The position numbers and the translations under genes were made by a program. The notes under the pieces were generated by a model. It was not told the origin of the DNA. It was given only the letters and a program-made list of their open reading frames with translations, and did no database searches. 64,000 nucleotides of DNA from Candidatus Woesearchaeota archaeon (GTDB lineage: Archaea > Nanobdellota > Nanobdellia > Woesearchaeales > JAAOYA01): NCBI GenBank assembly GCA_018221105.1, contig JAAOYA010000010.1:1-64000 (forward strand), given 5' to 3'. Below, piece after piece: positions 9,326 through 18,515 of this stretch (positions are counted from its first letter, which is position 1; each line of letters opens with the position of its first letter).

Positions 9326-9958
9326 TTAAGTTTTTACTAAATGATTATTCAATAAATCTGTGCATTCAGCATTGCATACATTAAGACTCTGATTAACTAT
9401 AAAATTTTCATCAACTAAGTCAATTGATGACTTTACAATTTCTACTTCTTGAGGAGATCCCCATAACATTAAAGAAATACTAAATGAAGAAACCGCAATG
9501 CTTATTATCAATGCGATTAGTGTTAGTCGGATAGCAATCTTCGCATGTTCCTCTGCTTTCATAGATGCTTTTCTCGCTTCCTTTAATTCAACGTAATCAA
9601 TATAAGTTGATAATCCGAAAGTGCTAAGATGATACTTACTTGTATTATCTAAAAAAAATACTGTTTCTGCATCACTTCGAGACATTTTAAGAAATTCTTT
9701 TTTAACCCATGCGTATTTTTTATTTTTAGTATCTAAATTGGTTTCACTATGAATAATTTGATTTCCTTTACTTTTATCTTCTTTTGATTTAATAATCTTA
9801 GAAGCTTTTTTCTTAGCATCACCAATAATAAGATCTAAATGATAATAAACTTCAAAAGTTGTAAACCCTTCATCAGAATCATAAAGCTTTCTCAACAAAT
9901 CATAAATAAAATGTGTTTTCTTTTTCACATATATTTTCTTTTGTTTGAACCAGTTCAT
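9326..9958 (-). CDS. Hypothetical protein with coiled coil and TM segment (rhs-linked block)
   Basis: ORF; KASMKAEEHAKIAIRLTLIALIISIAVSSFSISLMLW. Confidence 0.6.
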   Translation of the reverse strand: MNWFKQKKIYVKKKTHFIYDLLRKLYDSDEGFTTFEVYYHLDLIIGDAKKKASKIIKSKEDKSKGNQIIHSETNLDTKNKKYAWVKKEFLKMSRSDAETVFFLDNTSKYHLSTFGLSTYIDYVELKEARKASMKAEEHAKIAIRLTLIALIISIAVSSFSISLMLWGSPQEVEIVKSSIDLVDENFIVNQSLNVCNAECTDLLNNHLVKT

Positions 9959-9959
9959 T

Positions 9960-10535
9960 TTAAATAGTTTTTCTTATTAAATAAGCAATTTTTGAATTTG
10001 GATATTTTTGAAAAATTTCATTTTTTTCTTCTGCGTTTAATCTCGATGCAATGATTTTACTATTGTAATCAATAATTAATTGCTGAAAAATTTTATCAAA
10101 TTCTAAAAACTCTTTTATTAATTGAGATATTCTGTACTTAGCTTCAAAATTGTCTATACGTTTTTTATTAATTGCATAGTTAAGTTCTGCATGAGCAAAA
10201 CTGGCTCTTAAATTTTTTAATGTGCCATCATTAAAATAAAGAGGATACTTTAAAACATTCTTATACTTAGTATTAGAAAATAATAACTGAATATTTCTAT
10301 AATACGCATAAAGTTCTATAACTATATAATTTACCAGTTTAATTGAAATTTTCAAATTAGGTCTTTGTAATCTTTTAATATCATGTAACCGAGTTTTAAT
10401 CTTATCAGGATAATTATCAACCAATTTAGCAACTTCTAGTACATATCTAATATTTTCGCGAATATATCTTGGATTACTAAATCTTAATAATTCATTTTTT
10501 GAAAGATATTTGCCTGCTAATTCAATCATTTTCAA
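9960..10535 (-). CDS. Hypothetical helical protein with RxxxxH motif (HEPN-like candidate)
   Basis: LKNLRASFAHAELNYAIN within an all-helical 191-aa ORF. Confidence 0.6.
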   Translation of the reverse strand: MKMIELAGKYLSKNELLRFSNPRYIRENIRYVLEVAKLVDNYPDKIKTRLHDIKRLQRPNLKISIKLVNYIVIELYAYYRNIQLLFSNTKYKNVLKYPLYFNDGTLKNLRASFAHAELNYAINKKRIDNFEAKYRISQLIKEFLEFDKIFQQLIIDYNSKIIASRLNAEEKNEIFQKYPNSKIAYLIRKTI

Positions 10536-10948
10536 CTTTTTTTTAGCTCCATAGCCTTCAAATATAATGCTACAACAACATATAATATTACTCCTGCTGA
10601 AACTAAGGATGTGGTAGTATTTGCAGTTATTCGAGGGATAAACATTTCAGTTAAAACTTTAACTGCTTGTTGACCAATTATATAACCCATAGCCCAGTAA
10701 ATTATTCTGTAAGGGTCGTCTATTATCTTAGCAATTCCATAAATGACTGCAAATACATAACCAACTATTGTAAGAATTCCCGAAAGATTAAAGATTTCAA
10801 GAGCTAAATAATAAGACATCCAAATAGAGATAATTGCCGGAAGTATATTTTGAGGTTTTTCTTTTATCTTATCCCAAATACCCTGAATCCACTTAATTAA
10901 AACTTTCAAAATAATCTCTTTAATTTTGTCTTTCATTTTACCCCACAA
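10532..10948 (-). CDS. Small membrane protein, hypothetical
   Basis: 138-aa ORF with several hydrophobic segments; overlaps neighbour by 4 bp. Confidence 0.6.
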   Translation of the reverse strand: MWGKMKDKIKEIILKVLIKWIQGIWDKIKEKPQNILPAIISIWMSYYLALEIFNLSGILTIVGYVFAVIYGIAKIIDDPYRIIYWAMGYIIGQQAVKVLTEMFIPRITANTTTSLVSAGVILYVVVALYLKAMELKKS

Positions 10949-10963
10949 AATTCTATGTCTTAG

Positions 10964-11395
10964 TTAGAAACAAATAGCCCATTTAAGACTTACAAAGACT
11001 TCTTCAGTTATGGGCGCTATTGCATTCAAACTCGCATAATGACTATTTACACTTAATGCTAATATAATAAGTAATGTAATCCAGAAAATTTTTCTGGAAA
11101 CAAAACCTTTCGTCCTTTTTGATATAAAAATATCAACAAAAAGAGCTACGAAAAGAGATGTTATCACTAATATAATAATTGTTGGGTGTGTGCAGAAAAA
11201 TATTTGATTATCAACTGAACTTAATCCAAACCAACCTAAAAGCTGTGAGTAAATAAACACATTCTCAACAAGTTTTGCACCTATAGACTCTACAACAACA
11301 GCTAATAAGAATGAAATAATAAATATTTGGATATTACTTTCGTGTTTTCTTAACCAAATTCTTATTTTCCAGTTATATTTTTCTTCTTTTTTCAT
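10964..11395 (-). CDS. Small membrane protein, hypothetical
   Basis: 143-aa ORF with about four hydrophobic segments. Confidence 0.6.
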   Translation of the reverse strand: MKKEEKYNWKIRIWLRKHESNIQIFIISFLLAVVVESIGAKLVENVFIYSQLLGWFGLSSVDNQIFFCTHPTIIILVITSLFVALFVDIFISKRTKGFVSRKIFWITLLIILALSVNSHYASLNAIAPITEEVFVSLKWAICF

Positions 11396-11405
11396 TTTGA
11401 ATTAA

Positions 11406-11705
11406 TTAAGTTAATAATTTTGTTATAGAAAAAATTAATAAGACTGCACCCATGAAAAAATAGAAGAATAATGCTAATATAAAACCAACCAAATTCTTTT
11501 TATCTATATTTAAGCCATATAATTTAATTTTACCATCTATTATTGCTTTTAATCCCATATATAATAGAGTTATACCTATTATAAGTAGAAAAATACCGCT
11601 AAGTTTAACATTTTCCCATATCCTAATTATGATAAATAGTAACAAACAAATTAATACTATTATCCTAGGGAGCGTATCTCCCTGTAACAATTTAGTCTTT
11701 GGCAT
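11406..11705 (-). CDS. Small membrane protein, hypothetical
   Basis: 99-aa ORF with three to four hydrophobic segments. Confidence 0.55.
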   Translation of the reverse strand: MPKTKLLQGDTLPRIIVLICLLLFIIIRIWENVKLSGIFLLIIGITLLYMGLKAIIDGKIKLYGLNIDKKNLVGFILALFFYFFMGAVLLIFSITKLLT

Positions 11706-11748
11706 GTTTACTGTTTAGTTTATTTAAATTATTTATAATATTATCAAT

Positions 11749-12945
11749 TCATCCGCCAAAAAAGCTTCCAATCTTGCTGAAAAAACTTTTAACAACAGTT
11801 TTTGTTTTACTCCAGAAGGTTTGCTTTGATGATTTTGTTTTTGAATCTGAACTTTCTGATGATTGTGTTTGTTGAGACGCGTCTTTTTGCTCATCAGTCT
11901 GATACTCTACCTTCATAGGTTTTTTCTCTCCACCCTCATACTCCCAAACAATTGTAGTGGTTGAAGAACCTCCATTTTCTGATTGGTCCTTCTTTTGTTT
12001 ATGTCCATCATATAAACTTTTCGCTGCCGTACCTCCTGAATATATTATCCCTAAAACTCCTGCCCCGGTAGAGTAAGGTTCTGGATAAAACACAAATGCT
12101 GCTGACAATGCATTAAATTCTAAGTTTACCCTTGCCTTTCGTTTTTGTTCTTCAGTTTCTGCAGTATAATAATTAATTAAAGATAAGGTAGTTGAGACTA
12201 TTGTAGATACTATGATTATTACCCCTACCGCCATAAGTATTGGTATGACATGTCCCGTTGGGTCTGTATACTTATACGGGTTCCCTCGCTCAAACATATA
12301 CCTATTTAAGTTCTGCGGGTCGTACACATTTTGAATCAACGTGTCTGGTTGCGTAAACAAGCCCCATTCTGCTTTGTACTTTCTGAAGTGGAAGTCAGTA
12401 TCACCTACGACTGTGTCGTGTTCTTTTGCTTCGTAACCGTAGCGAGTGGCATCTCCTCCTGTTAATACTTCCCCGAAAGGTGAATAGCTGGTGTTTTCGA
12501 TTACATCTCCTGAAGCATCCGTGACAACCGTACTGCTCCCTAAGTGGTCGCTGTGGATGAAGGTTTTAGTGCCAGAAACTTCCTGAGCAACTATTTGTCC
12601 GTTGTGGTAAACATAAGTGTAATTAAAGCTTCCTGATGAGTTTGAAACAGTGACAAAGTTTTTGCTCCAATAATAAACAGTTTCATTCTTAACATAATCA
12701 ACTTTTTTGAGCACTCTCTCTTCTGTAGGGTGATACATGTATTCTTGGAGTATTGGGTCACTGTCTGTTGAGCCGTTCCTTATCCTTACGAGTTGATTTA
12801 AACTGTTGTATTCTCTGTACTTTCCATCGCCTGATTGTAGATTTCCGTTTGCGTCGTAGACTAGGTTTAGCTCGGCGGCAAAGCACATTGGCAGTGACAT
12901 CATAAGTAAAACAATCAACAATGCTATTCTTTGGAGGTGTTTCAT
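11749..12945 (-). CDS. Secreted Rhs-core protein with variable C-terminal tip (second half of a split Rhs system)
   Basis: Signal peptide MKHLQRIALLIVLLMMSLPMCFA; YVYHNGQIVAQ, HSDHLGSSTVVTDASGDVIENTSYSPFGE, NLNRYMFERGNPYKYTDPTGH (Rhs core ending in DPTG); divergent 170-aa C-terminus. Confidence 0.85.
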   Translation of the reverse strand: MKHLQRIALLIVLLMMSLPMCFAAELNLVYDANGNLQSGDGKYREYNSLNQLVRIRNGSTDSDPILQEYMYHPTEERVLKKVDYVKNETVYYWSKNFVTVSNSSGSFNYTYVYHNGQIVAQEVSGTKTFIHSDHLGSSTVVTDASGDVIENTSYSPFGEVLTGGDATRYGYEAKEHDTVVGDTDFHFRKYKAEWGLFTQPDTLIQNVYDPQNLNRYMFERGNPYKYTDPTGHVIPILMAVGVIIIVSTIVSTTLSLINYYTAETEEQKRKARVNLEFNALSAAFVFYPEPYSTGAGVLGIIYSGGTAAKSLYDGHKQKKDQSENGGSSTTTIVWEYEGGEKKPMKVEYQTDEQKDASQQTQSSESSDSKTKSSKQTFWSKTKTVVKSFFSKIGSFFGG

Positions 12946-15900
12946 ACTACTATCACCTCTTCTTGTGTGTCATTGTAATTGCTTGAATTGATTGTTGTTG
13001 TTAGCTCGTGTAATCCTGTAGCATATGTTTTTTCTATTATGATGTAAGCATCATCGCTTGTTATGTTGACTGGTGTTTCAGAGTTAACACCGTCGAATTG
13101 CCAGTCTATTTGTTGTGGTGTGTTTAAATTGTTTCTTGCAATGATTTCAAAGACTGATGTTGTTAGTGCTTCGAATTGGATTAGTTGTAATGGTTTGACT
13201 TGTAAGAGGTCTGTTATCGTATCTGTGTGCGCGGAGGTTTTGGCTTGTATTATTGCTAGGTTGTTGCCTTGTGTTGTGTAAGTGTTTTCTACTATTACTG
13301 CAATGCTTTCGCCTGATTGTAAGTATGCTGTGCTGTTAACATCTGGGTTTGTAATGTTCCAGGAAACATTTCCGTTGACCCAATTGTTAACAATGTCAAA
13401 CATTAGTATTTGGTTTGTGAAATTGTTTTCTTCGCGAGCATAGTTTTCAATGCTAACTCCTTTTATTAGGAATCTTTCAACGTGTTCGCTTGTTGAACCG
13501 TTTGCAGTCATGCTAACCTTGTATTCTTGCGGGCCGTCAGTAGAATAATTTATTTCTGTTATGAATACTGCATCAGTGGCTTCTTCAATGTTTAAACTGT
13601 CACTAAAAGATTCTTCATTAGTGTCAACTAAAACGTTAGTGTTTAAAGTGTGATAATTGTTTCTAGCATTAAACTCTATGATTCGTCGGCTGGTATTTGC
13701 GTATAGCACGTCATAGTTTACAACTTCTAAGCCTTTTATCGTGAAATCTTTTGTTATTGTTTCTGTGCCATCATTTGATGTTGCCGTGCAAGCAAAGGTT
13801 TTGCTACCTGGGCCCGTGTAATAATAATCTATGATGGTTGATACATTGTTGTTACCAACAATGTTTACAGACTGTGCTGCCGAAAGGCTTTCTGAGCAAT
13901 TCCAGTCAACATTGTTGATTTGTTCTTCAACGTCATTGCCAAAGACAAACTCGAAGGTTCTTCTGGTAATGTTTGAAAATAGTATTTTCATATCAAGCGC
14001 TCTAACGCCAAACTTTGTGTTTTCTGCTTCAAAATCGCTTGTGCCATTGCTATAAGCTGAGAAGTTTACTTTGTAATCTCCTCCACTAGTATAATTTTTC
14101 TCAACTAATACTATCATCGAGTCAGACAAACTAATTTGCTCGGAATCAAAAGAATTGTCATCATCAAAAGCCACTGAAAAATTAGTGTTAATAGCATTGT
14201 CTAATTCGTTGACAAGATAAAATTCAAAAACTCTTGTCTTTGAGTTTGTGTCAATTTCGTGCGGGTTGTGCAAGTCAACACCTGCCAAGCCATCAACTAT
14301 TTTTGAAGGAGCATGCGCAAGATTACCATAAGCAAATTTTTTGGAATTATTGTTTTTGACAATCTTTAAAATGTTCCCAATACTATTATAAGAGTAAACG
14401 TATACATCAGGACCGATTGTTGCACTACCAAGCCGGTCCAAATAATCATAAGTCATACTGTAAAATGTTGAGCTAACACTGTCATTTATTGACAAGATAT
14501 TGCCAGCGTTATCATAATTGTATGAAAGGCTTTGAACATTAGGACTATTAATGCTTAACAACCTGTTATTCTTACTATCGTAAGAATAATTTGTTATCAA
14601 AGTGTTTTGATAACCTTTGATTATAATGCTGCCAAAAGCATTATAATCAGAACCCGTGACAAAATCAAGAATTTGCTCTACCAAGCCTTGCTTGTTATAA
14701 GTAAATTCCAAATCATTATTTTTAACAATCCTATCAGAAGAATCATACAAAAACACGTTATCAAAACTGCCACCATCAATGGTTTGAGTCTCTTTAACAA
14801 CCCTCAAACGATTATCATAATCATAGTTTAAAACAATATTGTCAGTTGTAGAAATGTTTGAAAGTGTTCCATAATAATCAATATCATAACCAAATGTTAT
14901 ACTGACATCGCTGCTTGTTTTAGAAACAATCCTGTTAAGCCCGTCATAGCTTAAGGTTATCTCATTGTCCTTATTATCAATTTGCGAGATTAGGTTTCCG
15001 TTGGTGTTATATTTGTATGTCCATGTTCCCATGTCCGGGTCTGTCATCTGGGTTTTTCTGGACAATTCATCATATTCAAATATAAACTCGTTTTGCTCAT
15101 TGTCAGTGATTTTGATTAAGTTGTCGTTAGCATCGTACTCGTAGGTTGTTTCATAATTTTCGTCAAGTCCTGTAAGAGAGTCTTGATTGTATTCTATGAC
15201 TTTGATTATCCTGTCGTGAGAATCCAAGGTATAAGTATGACTGTATCCGTTTTCATCATAGTCTGTAATGTCGTACTGGCTAAATGAAACGGTTTTGTTT
15301 GTGCCATCAGGGTTAACCACTTGCACAACTCGACCCATCGCATCATAGTTGTAAGTTGTGATGTTAGACGTGCTTGATTTGGAAGTCAATCCACTTGAAT
15401 ATGCATTAAAGTAAGGGTTTTGTTCATAATCAACTCTGAATTCCGAGTCATAAAAAATGTTTTTGACAACTTCCTGACCACTTTCAACTGTTGTCTTCAA
15501 TTGTACCAAGTTTGCAAAGCCGTCGTAAAAATAGTTGACGTCATCTGTGTTATTTGCTGTTGTTTTCAACTTAACAGTTATCTTTTCAGGAGCGTTGCCA
15601 TCAAAATCATATTCATAGTTTTTTGTTGGCAAAGAGCTTGAATCATAAGGTCTTATCTCACTGATAATTCTTCCAAAGATGTCATATGAGTAACTTGTTC
15701 TTATCCCGTTTTTTTCTTCGTATAGTAAGTTGCCAGTTCCAGCATCATAAGAATAAGTACTAACATGGCCTAGAGGATTAACAATGCTTTCAACGAATAT
15801 GTTTAAGTCATCGTAGCGGTATTTGTAAACATTTGATAAACTGTCAATTCTAGAAACTAAGTTCCCGTAAGTATCGTATTCAAAGTGCGTGTAGCTGTTG

Positions 15901-18491
15901 TTACCATTCTCAAGCCACTCTTCTGTTTTTGTCAGCTCGCCTAGTGTGCCAACACCATTCAAACCCGTATAATCATAGTAGTATTTTGTTTCTTTTACTT
16001 TGTTCATGTCAGCGTCATAAACTGTGGCGCGTGAGACTTTGTCAATGATCCAATCCTCAAAATTGAAGCCATAAGAATAATTATAATATTTTTCGTCTCC
16101 AATGACTGAAACGTCACCATGATCATTTACTAATTGAGGGTTTCCAAAAACGTTGTACTCATAAGAAACATTACGAACCACTGGTGTTTGCAAACCATCA
16201 TAGATGTAATCTGTGGAAGTTTTTAATGATAAATTATAGATTTTGTTTTTGAGAGTGTAATTGTAGTCTTTTACATTCTTAAAATAAATATTACTGCTTA
16301 AATCATATACTTCTGTTTTGTACTCTTTGCCTCTGCGAGGGTCATCTTGGTAAAAGTAATGTTTCACAACTGAATCAGTATTACTTTCTGTTGCAATGCC
16401 AAAGCCTCTGAATTCTTGTTTGTCATAATTGTATTTTCCAAGGGCGTACTCGTAAGTTGTACTCGCAAAAATATTGAAATCATTAGTAATTGAATTGTTT
16501 TTTGTGACTTGTGATACTACAAAAATATTAAATCCTAGGTTTGTGTTGTTGAACTGTGTTGAAGTAGTATAATTGAGTGTTGTAATGCCGCCGTATTCGT
16601 TATTGATTGAATTTAGCATGTATGGCAGTGCATAATCTTTTAATTGCACCCATTTTGAGGTATCATGAGATACTACAATGTCTATAAGACCATCAGCGTT
16701 AACGTCTGCTAATCGTCGACCAATGTTTTTCCCGGAACTAATAAAGTCTTCTGGTGACGTCCAACTATTGTTTTGCTGCCATCCGTTGCCTGTGTTGAGC
16801 CACGCGTTTGATGATTGGTCTAAAATGTCTACTAAGCCGTCGTTGTTGACATCGCCGAACCTTACCCCATCATCTTCGTTCGAGCCTGTGATAAAAGCTG
16901 TTGGCGGCTCCCATGTGCTGTCATAATTTGTCCAGCCTGCTCCATTGTTTAACCATGCTTTTTTTGTAGAAACATCACCTTGCAGTATATCAGTTAGGCC
17001 GTCGCCGTTAATGTCGACTAGTCTTGCTGCGGTGTCACCGCTTCCATCAACAAAATCTATTGGAATACTCCAACCAGTGCTGCCCCAGCCACTGCCAGTG
17101 TTCAAGTAAACAGTTCTAACTCCAGATTTTGATTTGATAATGTCTGCTCTTGCATCGCCGTTAACGTCTATTATTCTGACTCCTTGGTCTACTCCAGAAC
17201 TATCAACAAAATCTACTGGGATAGTCCAGGAAGAACTATTCCAGCCACTGCCAGTGTTCAAATAAACGCTTCTAGTGCCAGCTTTGGATTTTAAAAAATC
17301 AATGTATCCGTCTTTATTTATGTCGGCAAACCTGACGCCTTCATCAGCATAGGTCGCGCTTACTATGCTGTATGGAACTGTCCAGGAATTGTCTTCTGTA
17401 AAATTTTCAGTTTTGTCGTTTAGCCATGCTTTGTTTGTGCCGGATTTTCTTTGCACTATGTCAACAAAACCGTCATTGTTCAAATCTAATAGTCTTGCGC
17501 CATGATCATCACTGCCGCTTGAAAAAGTTGTTGGCGGATTCCAAGATGAAGTGTCTTTTGTGAAATCATCGGTTGAGACGTGATAATCAAATGTTATGTT
17601 GTAAAGTGTTGAATTGCCACTACTGCCATAAAGTGCTATCTCTGAAAGCGTTGACAAAGAAGGTGTTAATAAAGTATAATCAAAATCATACTTTCTTACG
17701 AGTTGGTCGTCAACAATTACTGCTATATTTGTTAATCGTCTTGACTCTTCTAAAATGTTTGCTTGCTCGTAAACTCTTCGCCTGTCAGGCCTTACAGTAT
17801 TTTCATAGGTAAAGTTTATTACTCTTTTTTTATCACTGTTATATTCTATTTTATCAAGGTATACTGCACCACTATCTTCTGCATTAGGATCCTCTGAATA
17901 AGTATAATATAATTTGTTTGAGTGAGTGTCTTCTACTTGGTCCAAAAACCATTTTAGAGTGTAGCTTCTGCCAGTGTTAGAATCTAATTCTTGGCCAAAC
18001 CGATATTTTGTGCCGTCTTGTTTTGTAACAATCCAATAACTGGTGTTTTTTTCAATTTTGAACCAGTAATCAACTTCAGTTTTGTATTCTCCGCCAGAAT
18101 ATATCAACTCGTATAAATTGCCATCAAGCACCATGATATACTTATCATCAGAAGTGCTGTCAGGTGTTGAATTAACGTCTCTGTAAATTAAATCCTGGTT
18201 TAAACTCCAACCAGCGCCTAAAATTCCAGGTCTTTGCTTTGCAATTTGACTGTTATAAAAAATAAAGATTGTAGGTCTTAAACCATTAACGCCGCGAGGG
18301 GTTTCAATAGGATAAGAGTATGTTGCAGAGCCTGGAAAAAGATTTGTTGCGTATTGTCCAAAAAGCCTAACTTGTGGACTGTCAGGTAATTTAGGAGTGT
18401 GAAGGTAAGGTTTGTAATCATCAGCTCCCAAACTAAAAGGCACTAGCATTAAAAGCGTGCAAAAAATTAAAAAATATTTTGTGGAAGACAT
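12942..18491 (-). CDS. Secreted SpvB/TcdB-like YD-repeat (Rhs) protein with FG-GAP repeats and C-terminal Ig/CARDB-like domains
   Basis: Signal peptide MSSTKYFLIFCTLLMLVPFSLG; FPGSATYSYPIETPRGVNGLRPTIFIFYNSQ; six D-x-N-x-D-G/A-x-x-D units; many YDxxGNL/YD repeats; C-terminal repeats of the type NYxxxxxNxTxxxFEF. Confidence 0.85.
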   Translation of the reverse strand: MSSTKYFLIFCTLLMLVPFSLGADDYKPYLHTPKLPDSPQVRLFGQYATNLFPGSATYSYPIETPRGVNGLRPTIFIFYNSQIAKQRPGILGAGWSLNQDLIYRDVNSTPDSTSDDKYIMVLDGNLYELIYSGGEYKTEVDYWFKIEKNTSYWIVTKQDGTKYRFGQELDSNTGRSYTLKWFLDQVEDTHSNKLYYTYSEDPNAEDSGAVYLDKIEYNSDKKRVINFTYENTVRPDRRRVYEQANILEESRRLTNIAVIVDDQLVRKYDFDYTLLTPSLSTLSEIALYGSSGNSTLYNITFDYHVSTDDFTKDTSSWNPPTTFSSGSDDHGARLLDLNNDGFVDIVQRKSGTNKAWLNDKTENFTEDNSWTVPYSIVSATYADEGVRFADINKDGYIDFLKSKAGTRSVYLNTGSGWNSSSWTIPVDFVDSSGVDQGVRIIDVNGDARADIIKSKSGVRTVYLNTGSGWGSTGWSIPIDFVDGSGDTAARLVDINGDGLTDILQGDVSTKKAWLNNGAGWTNYDSTWEPPTAFITGSNEDDGVRFGDVNNDGLVDILDQSSNAWLNTGNGWQQNNSWTSPEDFISSGKNIGRRLADVNADGLIDIVVSHDTSKWVQLKDYALPYMLNSINNEYGGITTLNYTTSTQFNNTNLGFNIFVVSQVTKNNSITNDFNIFASTTYEYALGKYNYDKQEFRGFGIATESNTDSVVKHYFYQDDPRRGKEYKTEVYDLSSNIYFKNVKDYNYTLKNKIYNLSLKTSTDYIYDGLQTPVVRNVSYEYNVFGNPQLVNDHGDVSVIGDEKYYNYSYGFNFEDWIIDKVSRATVYDADMNKVKETKYYYDYTGLNGVGTLGELTKTEEWLENGNNSYTHFEYDTYGNLVSRIDSLSNVYKYRYDDLNIFVESIVNPLGHVSTYSYDAGTGNLLYEEKNGIRTSYSYDIFGRIISEIRPYDSSSLPTKNYEYDFDGNAPEKITVKLKTTANNTDDVNYFYDGFANLVQLKTTVESGQEVVKNIFYDSEFRVDYEQNPYFNAYSSGLTSKSSTSNITTYNYDAMGRVVQVVNPDGTNKTVSFSQYDITDYDENGYSHTYTLDSHDRIIKVIEYNQDSLTGLDENYETTYEYDANDNLIKITDNEQNEFIFEYDELSRKTQMTDPDMGTWTYKYNTNGNLISQIDNKDNEITLSYDGLNRIVSKTSSDVSITFGYDIDYYGTLSNISTTDNIVLNYDYDNRLRVVKETQTIDGGSFDNVFLYDSSDRIVKNNDLEFTYNKQGLVEQILDFVTGSDYNAFGSIIIKGYQNTLITNYSYDSKNNRLLSINSPNVQSLSYNYDNAGNILSINDSVSSTFYSMTYDYLDRLGSATIGPDVYVYSYNSIGNILKIVKNNNSKKFAYGNLAHAPSKIVDGLAGVDLHNPHEIDTNSKTRVFEFYLVNELDNAINTNFSVAFDDDNSFDSEQISLSDSMIVLVEKNYTSGGDYKVNFSAYSNGTSDFEAENTKFGVRALDMKILFSNITRRTFEFVFGNDVEEQINNVDWNCSESLSAAQSVNIVGNNNVSTIIDYYYTGPGSKTFACTATSNDGTETITKDFTIKGLEVVNYDVLYANTSRRIIEFNARNNYHTLNTNVLVDTNEESFSDSLNIEEATDAVFITEINYSTDGPQEYKVSMTANGSTSEHVERFLIKGVSIENYAREENNFTNQILMFDIVNNWVNGNVSWNITNPDVNSTAYLQSGESIAVIVENTYTTQGNNLAIIQAKTSAHTDTITDLLQVKPLQLIQFEALTTSVFEIIARNNLNTPQQIDWQFDGVNSETPVNITSDDAYIIIEKTYATGLHELTTTINSSNYNDTQEEVIVV

Positions 18492-18515
18492 TTTAACCTT
18501 TTTTTCATGCCCTCC

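Noticed and set aside
9290-9330. A/T-rich inverted repeat between convergent genes as a special element
   Set aside because: Simple AAAATAAAATTATTTTTTTATTTT tract, adequately explained as terminator-like AT-rich sequence.
12942-12945. Rhs ORF1/ORF2 boundary considered as a frameshifted pseudogene or sequencing error
   Set aside because: ORF1 ends in complete extra Ig-like repeats and ORF2 begins with a proper signal peptide; simple frameshift would not produce either.
13063-18000. Plus-strand ORFs opposite the rhs gene (13063, 13831, 14607, 15420, 16678, 17573)
   Set aside because: Antisense shadows of repeat-rich coding DNA with no recognisable domains.
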